A stretch of DNA of 42,321 nt from Spirochaetia bacterium (GTDB lineage Bacteria; Spirochaetota; Spirochaetia; B11-G9): contig JAQIBN010000199.1 of NCBI GenBank assembly GCA_027859095.1, positions 1 through 42,321 of the forward strand. The letters run 5' to 3'. The translations under genes were made by a program, and so were the position numbers. How positions within the stretch are numbered: the stretch's first letter is position 1; every line of letters starts with the position of its first letter. Below are positions 7,886-16,929 of this stretch, piece by piece. The notes under the pieces were generated by a model. That model saw only the letters and a program-made list of their open reading frames with translations, did no database searches and was not told the origin of the DNA.

Positions 7886-8974
7886 TTAATTTAAAACCAA
7901 TTCTGTTTCAATATCAAAAAAACATGATTTTGAATAATCAGGAATAAAATAAACTTCATCATTTACCTTAAGATCTACTTCAGGTCCTGTTCTTGCAATA
8001 AACTGGTGATTCCCTGTACTTAAGTAAAGATGAATTTCAGCTCCAAGTGGTTCTATTACAGTAACTTTTGATGGAATTGTAACACCCTCAACTTCATTAT
8101 GTGAATATTTAAGATCTTCAGGTCGAATACCAAATACAACACTTTTACCAACATATTCTTTTAGATATTCACATCCTTTGACTTCAGCACTAAAAGTTCC
8201 TTCTTGAATAATTAAGTTTCCACCTTCTTCTTTTACTTCTACATTCATGAAGTTCATTGGAGGTGATCCAATAAATCCTGCTACAAATCTATTTGCTGGT
8301 TTGTTATAAAGATCAAGGGGAGATCCAATTTGATGAATAAGACCATCTTTCATAACTACAATCTTATCTGCCATGGTCATAGCTTCTACCTGATCATGAG
8401 TTACATAGATTATGGTTGCATTTAATCTGTTATGAAGGGCTGAGATTTCCGCTCTCATGGTTACTCGTAGTTTTGCATCGAGATTTGAAAGAGGTTCATC
8501 AAAAAGGAATACTTTTGGCTGCCTTACAATTGCCCTTCCTACTGCAACACGCTGTCTCTGACCCCCAGAGAGGGCTTTTGGTTTTCTACTTAATAATTCT
8601 TCGATGTCAAGAATCTTGGCCGCATCACTAACACGTTTTTCAATTTCATCTTTGGAAAATTTTCTAATTTTGAGTCCAAACGCCATATTGTCATAAACTG
8701 TCATGTGGGGATAGAGTGCATAGTTCTGAAAAACCATCGCAATATCTCTATCTTTTGGCGGTACATCATTTACAACTTTCCCATCAATGGAAAGTTCTCC
8801 TTCTGTAATATCTTCAAGTCCTGCAATCATTCTTAATGTTGTGGACTTTCCGCATCCTGAAGGGCCTACAAGAACTACAAACTCTCTGTCATTTACTGTA
8901 ACGTTAATGTCTTTTGCTGCCCTGACATCACCATCGTACACTTTACCGATGCCCTTTAATACTACTGTTGCCAT
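7886..8974 (-). CDS. ugpC: Sugar ABC transporter ATPase, MalK/UgpC/MsmX type
   Basis: A 362-residue ATPase for carbohydrate import. Walker [11 protein letters not shown]-loop [12 protein letters not shown], signature [14 protein letters not shown], Walker [14 protein letters not shown] and H-loop YVTHDQ are all present, followed by a MalK-type regulatory/TOBE region with GIRPED. It stands alone, with no permease or binding protein beside it. This is common for MsmX-like ATPases that serve several sugar importers. GGAGG lies eight bases before the ATG. The exact sugars cannot be inferred. Confidence 0.92.
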   Translation of the reverse strand: MATVVLKGIGKVYDGDVRAAKDINVTVNDREFVVLVGPSGCGKSTTLRMIAGLEDITEGELSIDGKVVNDVPPKDRDIAMVFQNYALYPHMTVYDNMAFGLKIRKFSKDEIEKRVSDAAKILDIEELLSRKPKALSGGQRQRVAVGRAIVRQPKVFLFDEPLSNLDAKLRVTMRAEISALHNRLNATIIYVTHDQVEAMTMADKIVVMKDGLIHQIGSPLDLYNKPANRFVAGFIGSPPMNFMNVEVKEEGGNLIIQEGTFSAEVKGCEYLKEYVGKSVVFGIRPEDLKYSHNEVEGVTIPSKVTVIEPLGAEIHLYLSTGNHQFIARTGPEVDLKVNDEVYFIPDYSKSCFFDIETELVLN

Positions 8975-9004
8975 ATTAGCCTCCGAAATTTATCTTATGA
9001 TACA

Positions 9005-9033
9005 AGAGTAGTATGAAAATAGCTGCTTGTCAA
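9005..9033 (-). promoter_or_regulatory. Candidate promoter of the ugpC-like gene
   Basis: TTGACA (9033-9028), 17-base spacer, TACTCT (9010-9005), placing a start about 20 bases upstream of the ATPase ATG and its GGAGG site. The -35 is perfect; the -10 keeps only the TA and final T. Confidence 0.45.
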
Positions 9034-9086
9034 TAAAAGTTTTTTGCGCCTTTTCATATTTTAAAGCTGACAAGATCTTTAAGACC

Positions 9087-11324
9087 TTAGCTTTTAAATG
9101 TAAGACTAACAGTAGTGCCGTTGCTTTTGCTTATAATAACTTTACCTTTAATTTGATCGGATAATGCCTCTACCAGGAGAGTACCCATACCATTTGTAGT
9201 ATCAGGGTTTTTTAATGCTGAAATACCAATCCCATTATCTTTAATAATAATGGAAACTACTCCGGATTCATCCTTACCTACTGAGATATCTATTCTACAG
9301 TTTTTTTGATCTGGAAATGCATGTTTAAATGCATTGATAATAATTTCATTCACAAGAAGGCCACATGTAGTAGCACGTTCAATATCCAGATAAAGATTAT
9401 CTCCTGTTAAAGTTACTTGAATTGGATTTGTTGGATTATTAAAAGTAGTTGAAATTGTAGCAATAATTTGATTCAGATAATCATGAAAATCAATCTGTGT
9501 AAAAGAATCTGTAGAATAAAGCAGCTCATGAACAAGAGACATAGATTGTATTCTACTCTGAAGTGGTTTAAAAGTATTTTGTATTAATGCATCTGACAAA
9601 TCTTCCATTTGCAGATTAATAAGACTGTTTATAATTTGCAGGTTATTTTTTACTCTATGATGAACTTCTTTTAATAAGATATTTTTTTCTTCAAGTGATG
9701 AATTAAGGTTCAGTTCTGATTCTCTTTGGGATGTAAAGTCCTGCCCTATAGATAGTAGCTCAATTATTTCTCCATTGTTATTGAAAAGCATCGTATTTGA
9801 CCATAAAATCCATACTTCTGCTCCACTTGACGTAATATTTTTATTTATCCCATTCCAATATTTCTCATCCTGGTAGAAAATTCTTTCAAGTATATTGATA
9901 TCATTAGAATCATGTGTATTTAGTACAGTTTCCTGAACAGTCGACCCTATGAGTTCCTCTTTTGAGTATCCATAAAAATTCAAACCAAATGGATTGCAGT
10001 AGGTTATAGTTCCATCTGGTTTGACTCTCATTATTATACTATTGATATTTTCAACCAAATCCCCATACTCTTTTTGGCTTTTCCTTAGATATGAAAAAGC
10101 TGAACCTAATCTGGCTTCCATATCTGAAAAAGCTTCAGCAAGTGAACCAATTTCATCTTTTCTTACAAGAATATTATGGGGAATGATCAATTTTGTGATA
10201 TTATTAGTATCCAGAGAAATACCGGAAACAAGATTGCTCAATTGTACAATGGGTTTTGTTGTTTGTTTTGCAATAAAATAGCTCAAAAGAAGTGCACCTA
10301 GCAGGAATATAATAAAAATAAATATCCCCAATGTCCCGGCTCTATAAAATGCCGACATATAATCTGCTTCCGGAATAATTACCAGCACATTCCATCTTAA
10401 CCCAGATGGACCATAATATGGGGTAGCCCTAATTCGGTATCTTATGTTTTCTATTCTCATTGGGAACTCAGAAACGGTATTTGTATAATTATTTTCAATA
10501 CTTAATTGAAATTTTTTTGATACAGTTGAGAATAATAAATTATCGAGATTTGCACCTGTAAGTCTTCTATCCAAATTATCCAGTAATGGAGCCCCTTTAG
10601 AATTAGCGATAGCCAGACCGGAAGGTTCCAGAATAAGTACTGATGAATTAGTCCCTTTTGATAATTCAGACAGAAAATTATTAATGCCATCCAATGTAAT
10701 AGAAGTTGTTATAACCCCACTAAAACCCCTTTCTGCAGAGAAGTAAGGCTGATTATTTGAAATAGCAGGCTGCATATTTGATGAATATAAATATATGTCA
10801 GACCATGCTGGGAGTTTTTTCTCCCTGGATGTAAGATACCAGGGTCGATTTCTTGGATCATAACTTTCGATAACTTTTTGAAGAGATTGTTTCTGCCCTG
10901 ATTTATTGGTGCTCCATAATTCAAGGTTGTTATTATTAATATTTCCTGTTCTTATACTCCCATCTTCTATCCTTTGTGCTTCTATGTAATTACCAGTTTC
11001 TGTTCCGAAAGCAACAAGATTTACCGTTTTAAAAATATAAAGTTCTTTATAAAAAAACTTTCGAAGAAGATCTAAGTTATTTATATGCTCAGTATTAATT
11101 CTTAAAAATGAATCAGTAAGGTTGTTAATAGTTTGGGGTGTGCTTAGATACTCATCCATTTTTATAATAACTTTATTAGTAATTTCTTTATGAATTGTGC
11201 TAATTGTTTCTCTAATTAATACCCTATTCAGGTTAAAGGTTATAAACCCAAAACTGATAAATATTAGGAAAATGAGGAGGCTTGTCACTATTGTAATTGA
11301 CGTTCGAAGATGTCTGAATTTCAT
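9087..11324 (-). CDS. Membrane sensor histidine kinase, Cache-HAMP-PAS-HisKA_2
   Basis: 745 residues. A first membrane segment (about 10-30) and a second (about 330-350, GIFIFIIFLLGALLLSYF) bracket a roughly 290-residue extracytoplasmic domain of double-Cache type (RPWYLTSREKK and WSDIYLYSS are typical). HAMP follows (TTKPIVQLSNLV to about 405), then PAS (VKPDGTITYCNPFG), then HisKA_2 with EVHHRVKNNLQIINSL and a HATPase_c with LLVNEIIINAFKHAFP and IKDNGIGI. Such kinases sense small ligands outside the membrane. AAGAGA lies shortly before the ATG. No regulator gene is adjacent, so the partner is unknown. Confidence 0.9.
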   Translation of the reverse strand: MKFRHLRTSITIVTSLLIFLIFISFGFITFNLNRVLIRETISTIHKEITNKVIIKMDEYLSTPQTINNLTDSFLRINTEHINNLDLLRKFFYKELYIFKTVNLVAFGTETGNYIEAQRIEDGSIRTGNINNNNLELWSTNKSGQKQSLQKVIESYDPRNRPWYLTSREKKLPAWSDIYLYSSNMQPAISNNQPYFSAERGFSGVITTSITLDGINNFLSELSKGTNSSVLILEPSGLAIANSKGAPLLDNLDRRLTGANLDNLLFSTVSKKFQLSIENNYTNTVSEFPMRIENIRYRIRATPYYGPSGLRWNVLVIIPEADYMSAFYRAGTLGIFIFIIFLLGALLLSYFIAKQTTKPIVQLSNLVSGISLDTNNITKLIIPHNILVRKDEIGSLAEAFSDMEARLGSAFSYLRKSQKEYGDLVENINSIIMRVKPDGTITYCNPFGLNFYGYSKEELIGSTVQETVLNTHDSNDINILERIFYQDEKYWNGINKNITSSGAEVWILWSNTMLFNNNGEIIELLSIGQDFTSQRESELNLNSSLEEKNILLKEVHHRVKNNLQIINSLINLQMEDLSDALIQNTFKPLQSRIQSMSLVHELLYSTDSFTQIDFHDYLNQIIATISTTFNNPTNPIQVTLTGDNLYLDIERATTCGLLVNEIIINAFKHAFPDQKNCRIDISVGKDESGVVSIIIKDNGIGISALKNPDTTNGMGTLLVEALSDQIKGKVIISKSNGTTVSLTFKS

Positions 11325-11409
11325 AATCTCTTACCAAAGCATATTTTCTTTACCGTATTTTAGCAATAAACGAATCATGATATACTATGAAAAAATCTGC
11401 CGGTGATAG

Positions 11410-12834
11410 TTAATCCTCAATAGAATGTATCTTTATCATATTGGTTCTGTTTATTCCTGTTAAAGGCATACTGCTTACAGCAACAATTTTATCTTTCTGT
11501 GAGCAGAGTCCATTTGAGGTAAGTATTTTATCAGTATTCTCAAATAGTTCATCGCTTGATTCAGCCATCTCAATTTTAATTCCGTAAACACCTCTAAAAA
11601 CAGTGAGTCTTCTTAGAACTCTCTCGTCCGGTGACATTCCCAGTATTGGTTTCGATGGCCTGTATTTACTCAATGATTCTATTGTACGGCCGGATCTTGA
11701 GAATCCCACCATGAATTTTGGAGAAATAGTATTGCAGAGAGTACAGGCGGAATAACAGAGAGCATCTGCATCATCTTCTGCTTTACCTGATAAATTATAT
11801 ATTTTTTCAGTAAGTTCTGTGTAGTTTATCTCTTTTTCTGTTCTCTCCGCTATACTGGACATAACTGTAACCGTTTCTATGGGATATTCCCCCATAGCTG
11901 TTTCCCCAGAGAGCATTACCGCATCAGTTCCATCAAATATTGCGTTAGCAACATCATTTGCTTCTGCTCTTGTTGGTTTAGGTTTTGAAATCATAGATTC
12001 CATCATCTGGGTTGCTGTAATGACTGGTTTGTGAGCTACATTACATTTGTGTATTATATGTTTTTGCAGAATTGGAACATCCTGGGCTGATGTTTCTGCT
12101 CCCAGGTCTCCTCTTGCAACCATTATACCGTCAGATTCCTCAATAATTCTATCGATGTTTGTTATTGCTTCGGGTTTTTCAATTTTAGATATAATAAAAG
12201 CTGTTTTCCCTTTATCTTCAATTATCTTTCGTAAGCTGGTTATATCTTCAGCTCGTCTGACAAATGAAAGTGCTACAAAATCAACATCATTTGAGAGACC
12301 AAAATTAAGGTCTTCCAGATCTTTTTTAGTTAATGCCGGAGTACTAAGAGGAGTGTCCGGTAAGTTAATTCCTCTGAAAGAACGGATCAATCCTCCATTC
12401 ATAACTTTACAGGTAATTATTCTATTTTCAATTGATTGAATTTTAAGTTCAATATTTCCATCATCAAGAAGAATTTTTTCTCCTGGCTTTGCTTCGTCAG
12501 GGAGGGGCTTATAATTTATACTAAGCATTTCCCAATTTCCAACAATATCATCTGTTGTAAGCTTAAGGGTTGAATCCTTTTCAAGTTCAATTATATCTTT
12601 ACTCTGTTTCCCAGTTCGAATTTTAGGACCTTGAAGATCCAGAAGTATACCAATGAACTTACCTGTTTTTATTGATACTTTACGTATATTATCAATTGTT
12701 GTTTTATGGAAATCATAGAACCCGTGAGACATATTCATCCTTGCAATATCCATTCCAGCTTCTACCAGTTTTTGCAGAATTTTTTCATCCTGGCTTACTG
12801 GTCCTATTGTACATACTATTTTTGTTGATTTCAT
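11410..12834 (-). CDS. pyk: Pyruvate kinase
   Basis: 474 residues, the final ATP-forming step of glycolysis. The protein starts MKSTKIVCTIGPVS as expected, with IARMNMSHG, LDLQGPKIRTG, the catalytic Lys in FIISKIEKPEA, the metal/substrate motif VARGDLGAE, the ATQMMESM helix and DAVMLSGETAMGEYP. The C-terminal domain (from about 350) ends with TNMIKIHSIED; there is no extra PEP-utilizer domain. It appears monocistronic, with GGAG about 13 bases before the ATG, a rather long spacing. Confidence 0.95.
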   Translation of the reverse strand: MKSTKIVCTIGPVSQDEKILQKLVEAGMDIARMNMSHGFYDFHKTTIDNIRKVSIKTGKFIGILLDLQGPKIRTGKQSKDIIELEKDSTLKLTTDDIVGNWEMLSINYKPLPDEAKPGEKILLDDGNIELKIQSIENRIITCKVMNGGLIRSFRGINLPDTPLSTPALTKKDLEDLNFGLSNDVDFVALSFVRRAEDITSLRKIIEDKGKTAFIISKIEKPEAITNIDRIIEESDGIMVARGDLGAETSAQDVPILQKHIIHKCNVAHKPVITATQMMESMISKPKPTRAEANDVANAIFDGTDAVMLSGETAMGEYPIETVTVMSSIAERTEKEINYTELTEKIYNLSGKAEDDADALCYSACTLCNTISPKFMVGFSRSGRTIESLSKYRPSKPILGMSPDERVLRRLTVFRGVYGIKIEMAESSDELFENTDKILTSNGLCSQKDKIVAVSSMPLTGINRTNMIKIHSIED

Positions 12835-12977
12835 AACTTCAATTCTACTCCATTAAGTAAGTTAATGTAAACTATATTTTCTTTTCCGATTCACCAGAAG
12901 AGGTTTTTATAAAAATTACTTTTTACTTTTAGGTCAGAATACTGTTATTTCAGTTAGAAGTGTATTAAACTTATGGT

Positions 12978-13184
12978 ATGGTTGTTTGGGAAGATATGAC
13001 AGAAGCTGAAAGGGATAGATTTATATATCTTACCTTGAGTGAAGATGCTCTAAAGGCTATTATTGTTATTATGCAGAAAAAACATGGCCCGGATGTCTCT
13101 ACCGAAGATATTATGCGCTTTGCATTTAAGGTTGCCAGGAACAGGATGATACCGAAAAAACTAAAATCTAAAAATGAAAAATAA
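12978..13184 (+). CDS. Small protein of unknown function
   Basis: A 68-residue, mostly helical and charged protein that I do not recognise. It has an acidic N-terminal half (MTEAERDRFIYLTLSEDALKAI) and a basic tail (KKLKSKNEK). No membrane segment or metal motif is visible. It overlaps the following FHA/PIG-L gene by 11 bases, so the two are probably co-translated. The start is uncertain: ATG at 12978 or 12996, neither with a convincing ribosome site. Confidence 0.6.
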   Translation: MVVWEDMTEAERDRFIYLTLSEDALKAIIVIMQKKHGPDVSTEDIMRFAFKVARNRMIPKKLKSKNEK

Positions 13185-14619
13185 AGAAAAAACAGTTAAT
13201 ACAGTTTCTAATAAATACCTCTCTTTTGTCTTGATGTATCAAAGGAAACAGGTCGCTCTTTTAAATATAGATCATAAAGAATGTACTCTTTATGATAAAA
13301 TAGGAGATGGTTTTCTAAATCCATATCTTAAAGGTTTTAGTGATAAAAAGCTCAAGCTTAGATTGATGAAAGATGCTGGTTCCTGGCAACTGGAATCAAA
13401 TCGTGAGGTTTTTGTAAACGGAGTTGCCTGGCGTAAAAGAATTCTAAAAGATAATGATAAAATTTTTCTTGGTGAGTATAGGTTAATCTTTAAAGGTCAT
13501 TTTGTAGAAGATATTTCTCCTTCCCCAGTACATGAAAAAAACTTTAAATGGAAGAAAGGTTTACGTTTCTTAGAGGTAGCAGCTGTTGTCCTAAGTGCTT
13601 CCTTCCTCTGGTATTGTACATCATTAAATCATAATACAGTGGAAGTAACGGTAAGAGATGAATCTCAGGTTATTGGACACGAATCGGAACTCCCTTATAA
13701 TTTTAGTGAGGAACTTGATAATGTTGAAGATGCACCTTATGTACAAAAAGAAAGGGACCTGAAGTATGCGGTCGATTCCTTATTAAGTACATATGCCCCT
13801 GGAGAAGCTCTAGTCCCTCAGAAACTGGATATCCTATTTATTCATGCTCATCCGGATGATGAAAGTCTTGATTATGGGTTGTATATGGCTGAAGCATCAT
13901 TAGCCGGGAAATCAATTGGAAATATTATATTTACAGATGGAGATTCGGGATTTGATAAATACCCTGATCGACCTATAGATGGTTTTTACAAAGATATGTA
14001 TCTTAAGGGAGCTGACCTTGCTGAAGTTAGAGTTCAGGAAGCACAGAATGCTCTGACTGTACTGGGTTCAAAAGTTTATATTAGATTGGGATTGTGGAAT
14101 AGAGCTTATACCTCTGAAGAGGCTTCCAAGAGTGTTGGTACCCTAATAACTGAATGGGGTGGTCAGGATGAGCTTATAAATAAACTTGTTAATATAATGG
14201 AGATTTTCAGGCCGGAAGTTATAGTTTCTCCAGATGGGCCCTGTGATGCAAGCGAACATTTTGAGCATGAAGCAGTAGGTCTGGTTTCTGAGCTGGCAGT
14301 TAGTGTTTATATGGAAAGAAATCCGGGCAGTCTGGAAGCTTATCTTAAATTAGTTGATGTAGAGCAGCTTGGAGCATACCCCGATGTGCCGCTTTTGGAG
14401 ATTGATGCAGTCGAAGATAGAAAATACAGAGATTTAAAATATGCAGCTTTGATGATGCATCAAACCCAGGCCGATGCCAGTTATTTCGGGATAAAACGAT
14501 TGGAGAAATATCCTGTGGAATATTATATTGTGAATTATCGTTCAAAATCTCCCTTAGACTCAGCTCTTGCTTTTTTAGATAAGAAAATGGTAGAAACTCT
14601 TTCCGAACCAACTTATTGA
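13174..14619 (+). CDS. FHA-like/transmembrane/PIG-L deacetylase fusion
   Basis: 481 residues. Residues about 60-110 resemble a divergent FHA fold (VFVNGVAWRKR, LKDNDKIFLGEYRLIF). One membrane segment lies at about 132-150. The C-terminal domain from about 217 is a PIG-L/LmbE zinc deacetylase: AHPDDE at 225-230 gives the metal His226 and Asp229, and EHFEHE supplies His362/His365. Family members remove N-acetyl groups from sugar-linked substrates. By positive-inside logic the FHA-like part would be cytoplasmic and the catalytic part outside, so a surface or wall glycan is a plausible but unproven substrate. It overlaps the preceding small gene and precedes a MATE exporter by 15 bases. Confidence 0.8.
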   Translation: MKNKEKTVNTVSNKYLSFVLMYQRKQVALLNIDHKECTLYDKIGDGFLNPYLKGFSDKKLKLRLMKDAGSWQLESNREVFVNGVAWRKRILKDNDKIFLGEYRLIFKGHFVEDISPSPVHEKNFKWKKGLRFLEVAAVVLSASFLWYCTSLNHNTVEVTVRDESQVIGHESELPYNFSEELDNVEDAPYVQKERDLKYAVDSLLSTYAPGEALVPQKLDILFIHAHPDDESLDYGLYMAEASLAGKSIGNIIFTDGDSGFDKYPDRPIDGFYKDMYLKGADLAEVRVQEAQNALTVLGSKVYIRLGLWNRAYTSEEASKSVGTLITEWGGQDELINKLVNIMEIFRPEVIVSPDGPCDASEHFEHEAVGLVSELAVSVYMERNPGSLEAYLKLVDVEQLGAYPDVPLLEIDAVEDRKYRDLKYAALMMHQTQADASYFGIKRLEKYPVEYYIVNYRSKSPLDSALAFLDKKMVETLSEPTY

Positions 14620-14634
14620 GGAAAAGAATAATTA

Positions 14635-15984
14635 ATGGTAAATAAACAACTAACACTAAGAAGTCTTCTGGCAATAGCTCTGCCCATGATTATTTCCCAG
14701 GCTTCTGAGACTATAATGCTTTTTGCTGATCGTTTATTCCTTTCCAGACTTGGAAAAGAGTTTATGGCTTCTGCTATGAGCGGGGGATTAACATTTTTTA
14801 CTGTTGTAAGCCTATTCGGGGGAATTGTAGGATATTCAAATGCTTTGGTAGCCCAGTACTATGGAGCTGGTCGTTACTCTAAATGTTCTCAATCTGCAAA
14901 TCAGGCTATTTATCTATCTGGGTTTTTATATCCCGTTCTATTTCTTTTCCTACCTCTTGTTTACCTGTTTTTTAATTTAGTGGGGCATGCTCCTGAACAG
15001 ATCGTACCTGAATTTTCATATTTTAAAATACTAATGTTTGGTTCAATCTTCTTTTTATTAAGAAATTCATTTACTGGTTTTTTCCTGGGCATAGGAAAAA
15101 CCAGAATAGTGATGTATGCAAATATTGTGGGAATGCTTGTAAATATTCCAGCAAATTATATTCTGATTTTTGGAAAATTGGGGTTGCCAGCTCTTGGTAT
15201 TGAAGGTGCTGCTATTGGAACACTTATTGGTAGTTTTATAATATTTCTAATACAACTTTCTGTATATTTTAGCAGGAAGTATAGGGATATGTATGGAACT
15301 GGACAGGAATTTAAACTAAGACTGGATCTTCTTCGGAAATTGTTAAAATTTGGAACTCCTGCAGGACTGGAAACTTTCCTGAATGTTGGAGCTTTCAATT
15401 TATTTATTCAGCTTATGCATTCCTACAGTGCTGATATTGCTGCAGCTGTAACTATAACATTCAATTATGATATGGTCGCTTTTATACCTATGATCGGTCT
15501 AAGTTATGCTACCACAACTGTAATAGCCCAGCAAATGGGTGCGAATAATCCCGCAGGTGCAAGATTGGGGGTTAGATTAGCTATGAAGGTGGGGCTTAGT
15601 TATGCTTTTGTGATGATGGGTTTTTTTATATTTGCTGCCGGACCTTTGGTTCGAGTTTTCACAACTGGTTTGCCTGGAGATAGTTCTCTTGTCGAATCTA
15701 CAGCGATTACTTTATTAAGAATGGCTTCTTTATACACAATTGGAGATATAACTCAACTGGTTTTTGCCGGTGCCCTTCGTGGTGCAGGAGATACTAAATT
15801 TGTTATGAAAGTATCTGTAATATTGCATTGGATCTTTGCAGCTCTTTCTTTTTTTATGATAAAAGTTCTGATTGTTTCTCCAGTAGTAATGTGGGTTTTT
15901 ATGATTATTTTTGTATTATCCATTGGTTTTGTCCTTGTCTTAAGGTATAGAAGTGGGAAATGGGAAGAAATTAAGCTAATTTAA
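14635..15984 (+). CDS. MATE-family efflux transporter
   Basis: 449 residues, about 12 membrane helices in two related halves. The N-terminal part has LAIALPMIISQASETIMLFADRLFLSRLG, and the pattern GGIVGYSNALVAQYYGAG is typical of MATE Na+/H+-coupled exporters such as NorM/DinF relatives. A GAGG site lies 11 bases before the ATG. It directly follows the PIG-L gene, so the two may handle a common envelope or toxic compound. The substrate is unknown. Confidence 0.9.
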   Translation: MVNKQLTLRSLLAIALPMIISQASETIMLFADRLFLSRLGKEFMASAMSGGLTFFTVVSLFGGIVGYSNALVAQYYGAGRYSKCSQSANQAIYLSGFLYPVLFLFLPLVYLFFNLVGHAPEQIVPEFSYFKILMFGSIFFLLRNSFTGFFLGIGKTRIVMYANIVGMLVNIPANYILIFGKLGLPALGIEGAAIGTLIGSFIIFLIQLSVYFSRKYRDMYGTGQEFKLRLDLLRKLLKFGTPAGLETFLNVGAFNLFIQLMHSYSADIAAAVTITFNYDMVAFIPMIGLSYATTTVIAQQMGANNPAGARLGVRLAMKVGLSYAFVMMGFFIFAAGPLVRVFTTGLPGDSSLVESTAITLLRMASLYTIGDITQLVFAGALRGAGDTKFVMKVSVILHWIFAALSFFMIKVLIVSPVVMWVFMIIFVLSIGFVLVLRYRSGKWEEIKLI

Positions 15985-16006
15985 TAAAAAAAAGTACAAA
16001 ATTTAG

Positions 16007-16034
16007 TTGAATACTGTAATAAACCTGATAGAAT
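16007..16034 (+). promoter_or_regulatory. Promoter of the histone gene
   Basis: TTGAAT (16007-16012), 16-base spacer, TAGAAT (16029-16034). The predicted leader of about 65 bases contains a small hairpin (GAAGA near 16051 pairing with TCTTC) before the AGGAG site. Confidence 0.5.
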
Positions 16035-16105
16035 ACTAGTAGTTGATTTGAAGAGGAAACTTTTCTTCTCAATTAATGTAATAAACTTTATCCCAGGAGT
16101 TGTAA

Positions 16106-16291
16106 ATGGCTGAAAACGAAACGTTGGTAGTTGCTTCTAAAGTTAAAAACTACATAAAGACTGTTGGTGGACTTAACTGTTCTGCTAAAGTAATTGATGT
16201 ACTTTCTGACAAAGTAAAAGAAGTATGTGATGCAGCAATTGAAAATGCTAAAAGCAGTAAAAGAAAAACTGTACTTGAAAAAGATATCTAG
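16106..16291 (+). CDS. Bacterial histone (single histone fold, Bd0055-like)
   Basis: A 61-residue protein that is essentially one histone fold: helix 1 (VVASKVKNYIKTV), loop, long helix 2 (SAKVIDVLSDKVKEVCDAAIENAKSS), then RKTVLEKDI. The terminal RKTxxxxDI block matches the DNA-contacting L2 loop and helix 3 of archaeal histones (RKTIKAEDI in HMfB). The overall pattern closely resembles the Bdellovibrio histone Bd0055, which also begins VVTSKVKKLIK. Such proteins form dimers that bind DNA; edge-on binding and fibre formation have both been described. The gene ends right after the DI motif, slightly shorter than Bd0055. AGGAG sits six bases before the ATG. It is monocistronic, with a promoter and a strong terminator, as expected for an abundant nucleoid protein. 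Confidence 0.85.
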   Translation: MAENETLVVASKVKNYIKTVGGLNCSAKVIDVLSDKVKEVCDAAIENAKSSKRKTVLEKDI

Positions 16292-16311
16292 CCTCAATTT
16301 AATTAAGCATA

Positions 16312-16355
16312 TAAAAGCAGGGATATGATTTTTGATCATATCCCTGCTTTTTTTT
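16312..16355 (+). terminator. Strong intrinsic terminator of the histone gene
   Basis: A long near-perfect stem (AAAGCAGGGATATGAT pairing with ATCATATCCCTGCTTT) around a short T-rich loop, followed by a run of T. It lies about 20 bases after the histone stop. Confidence 0.93.
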
Positions 16356-16384
16356 ATATCTAATCTGAAGAGTAACTGTAGTAA

Positions 16385-16556
16385 ATTATTGCGGCATTAC
16401 TTATAGTTGTTTTTGGACTTTTCTATTTTTTTATATTTAAAGAAATTCCCGGTGTTGGGTATGTTGGTTATTTCTGTTGGTGTAATGGTAGCTGTACTTG
16501 TTCAACGAATAAAAGAAATTAAAGAGGGAGAGGAAGATGATCTTAGTAAATACTGA
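16385..16556 (+). pseudogene. Small membrane protein upstream of ybjQ, start codon and frame lost
   Basis: Two adjoining frames together spell a small membrane protein. The first frame (from 16385) gives IIAALLIVVFGLFYFFIFKE and IPGVG; the second, ending at the TGA at 16554-16556, gives MLVISVGVMVAVLVQRIKEI then KEGEEDDLSKY. Switching between them needs a one- or two-base indel near 16458. The first frame has no ATG, GTG or TTG after its upstream stop, only ATT. The conserved-looking charged tail overlaps the start of ybjQ, as expected for a former coupled partner. Alternatively only a short version from GTG 16449 or ATG 16461 is made. Confidence 0.45.
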
Positions 16557-16848
16557 TTTTATTACAGGAAAAGAGATTGAAACAATTCAAATAGTCAAAG
16601 GAGCTATAATACAGTCAAAACATATGGGAAAAGATATTATGGCCAGTTTTAAGACCATTGTGGGTGGCGAGCTGAAAGGGTATTCAGAGATGATGAATGA
16701 GGCCAGAGCTAAGGCCACTAAACGTATGGTAGAAGAGGCTGAGGGCCTTGGGGCTGATGGAGTTATAAACGTGCGGTATGCATCTGCAGCTATCATGCAG
16801 GGTTCTGCTGAAGTAATGGCATATGGCACTGCTGTTAAATTTAAATAA
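16537..16848 (+). CDS. YbjQ/UPF0145 family protein
   Basis: 103 residues of the YbjQ (UPF0145, putative heavy-metal-binding) family. The hallmarks are a start with MILVNTDFITGKEI, a middle GGELKGYSEMMNEARAKATKRM, then AEGLGADGVINVRYASA and AVKF at the end. The fold assembles as a pentamer in known members; the function is not established. GAGGGAGAGGAAG lies immediately upstream. A perfect-stem terminator follows. Confidence 0.88.
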   Translation: MILVNTDFITGKEIETIQIVKGAIIQSKHMGKDIMASFKTIVGGELKGYSEMMNEARAKATKRMVEEAEGLGADGVINVRYASAAIMQGSAEVMAYGTAVKFK

Positions 16849-16853
16849 ATGAT

Positions 16854-16894
16854 CCGTAGAGACATTCCATAGGGCGTCTCTACGGTTTTGCTTT
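16854..16894 (+). terminator. Intrinsic terminator after ybjQ
   Basis: A perfect ten-base stem (CCGTAGAGAC pairing with GTCTCTACGG), a 12-base loop and a TTTTGCTTT tail, six bases after the ybjQ stop. It would also separate ybjQ from the convergent operon on the minus strand. Confidence 0.85.
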
Positions 16895-16929
16895 AATCCT
16901 TCCGACTGACTAACTGTAATATCCCATTC

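Noticed and set aside
12047-12439. 130-codon plus-strand frame inside pyruvate kinase
   Set aside because: Antisense to the conserved catalytic region of pyk; composition is a mirror of that gene.
12835-12865. A TTTACA/TAGAAT promoter making pyk mRNA leaderless
   Set aside because: The -10 candidate would lie seven bases from the ATG, but a GGAG is also present and the spacer is 18; too weak to call.
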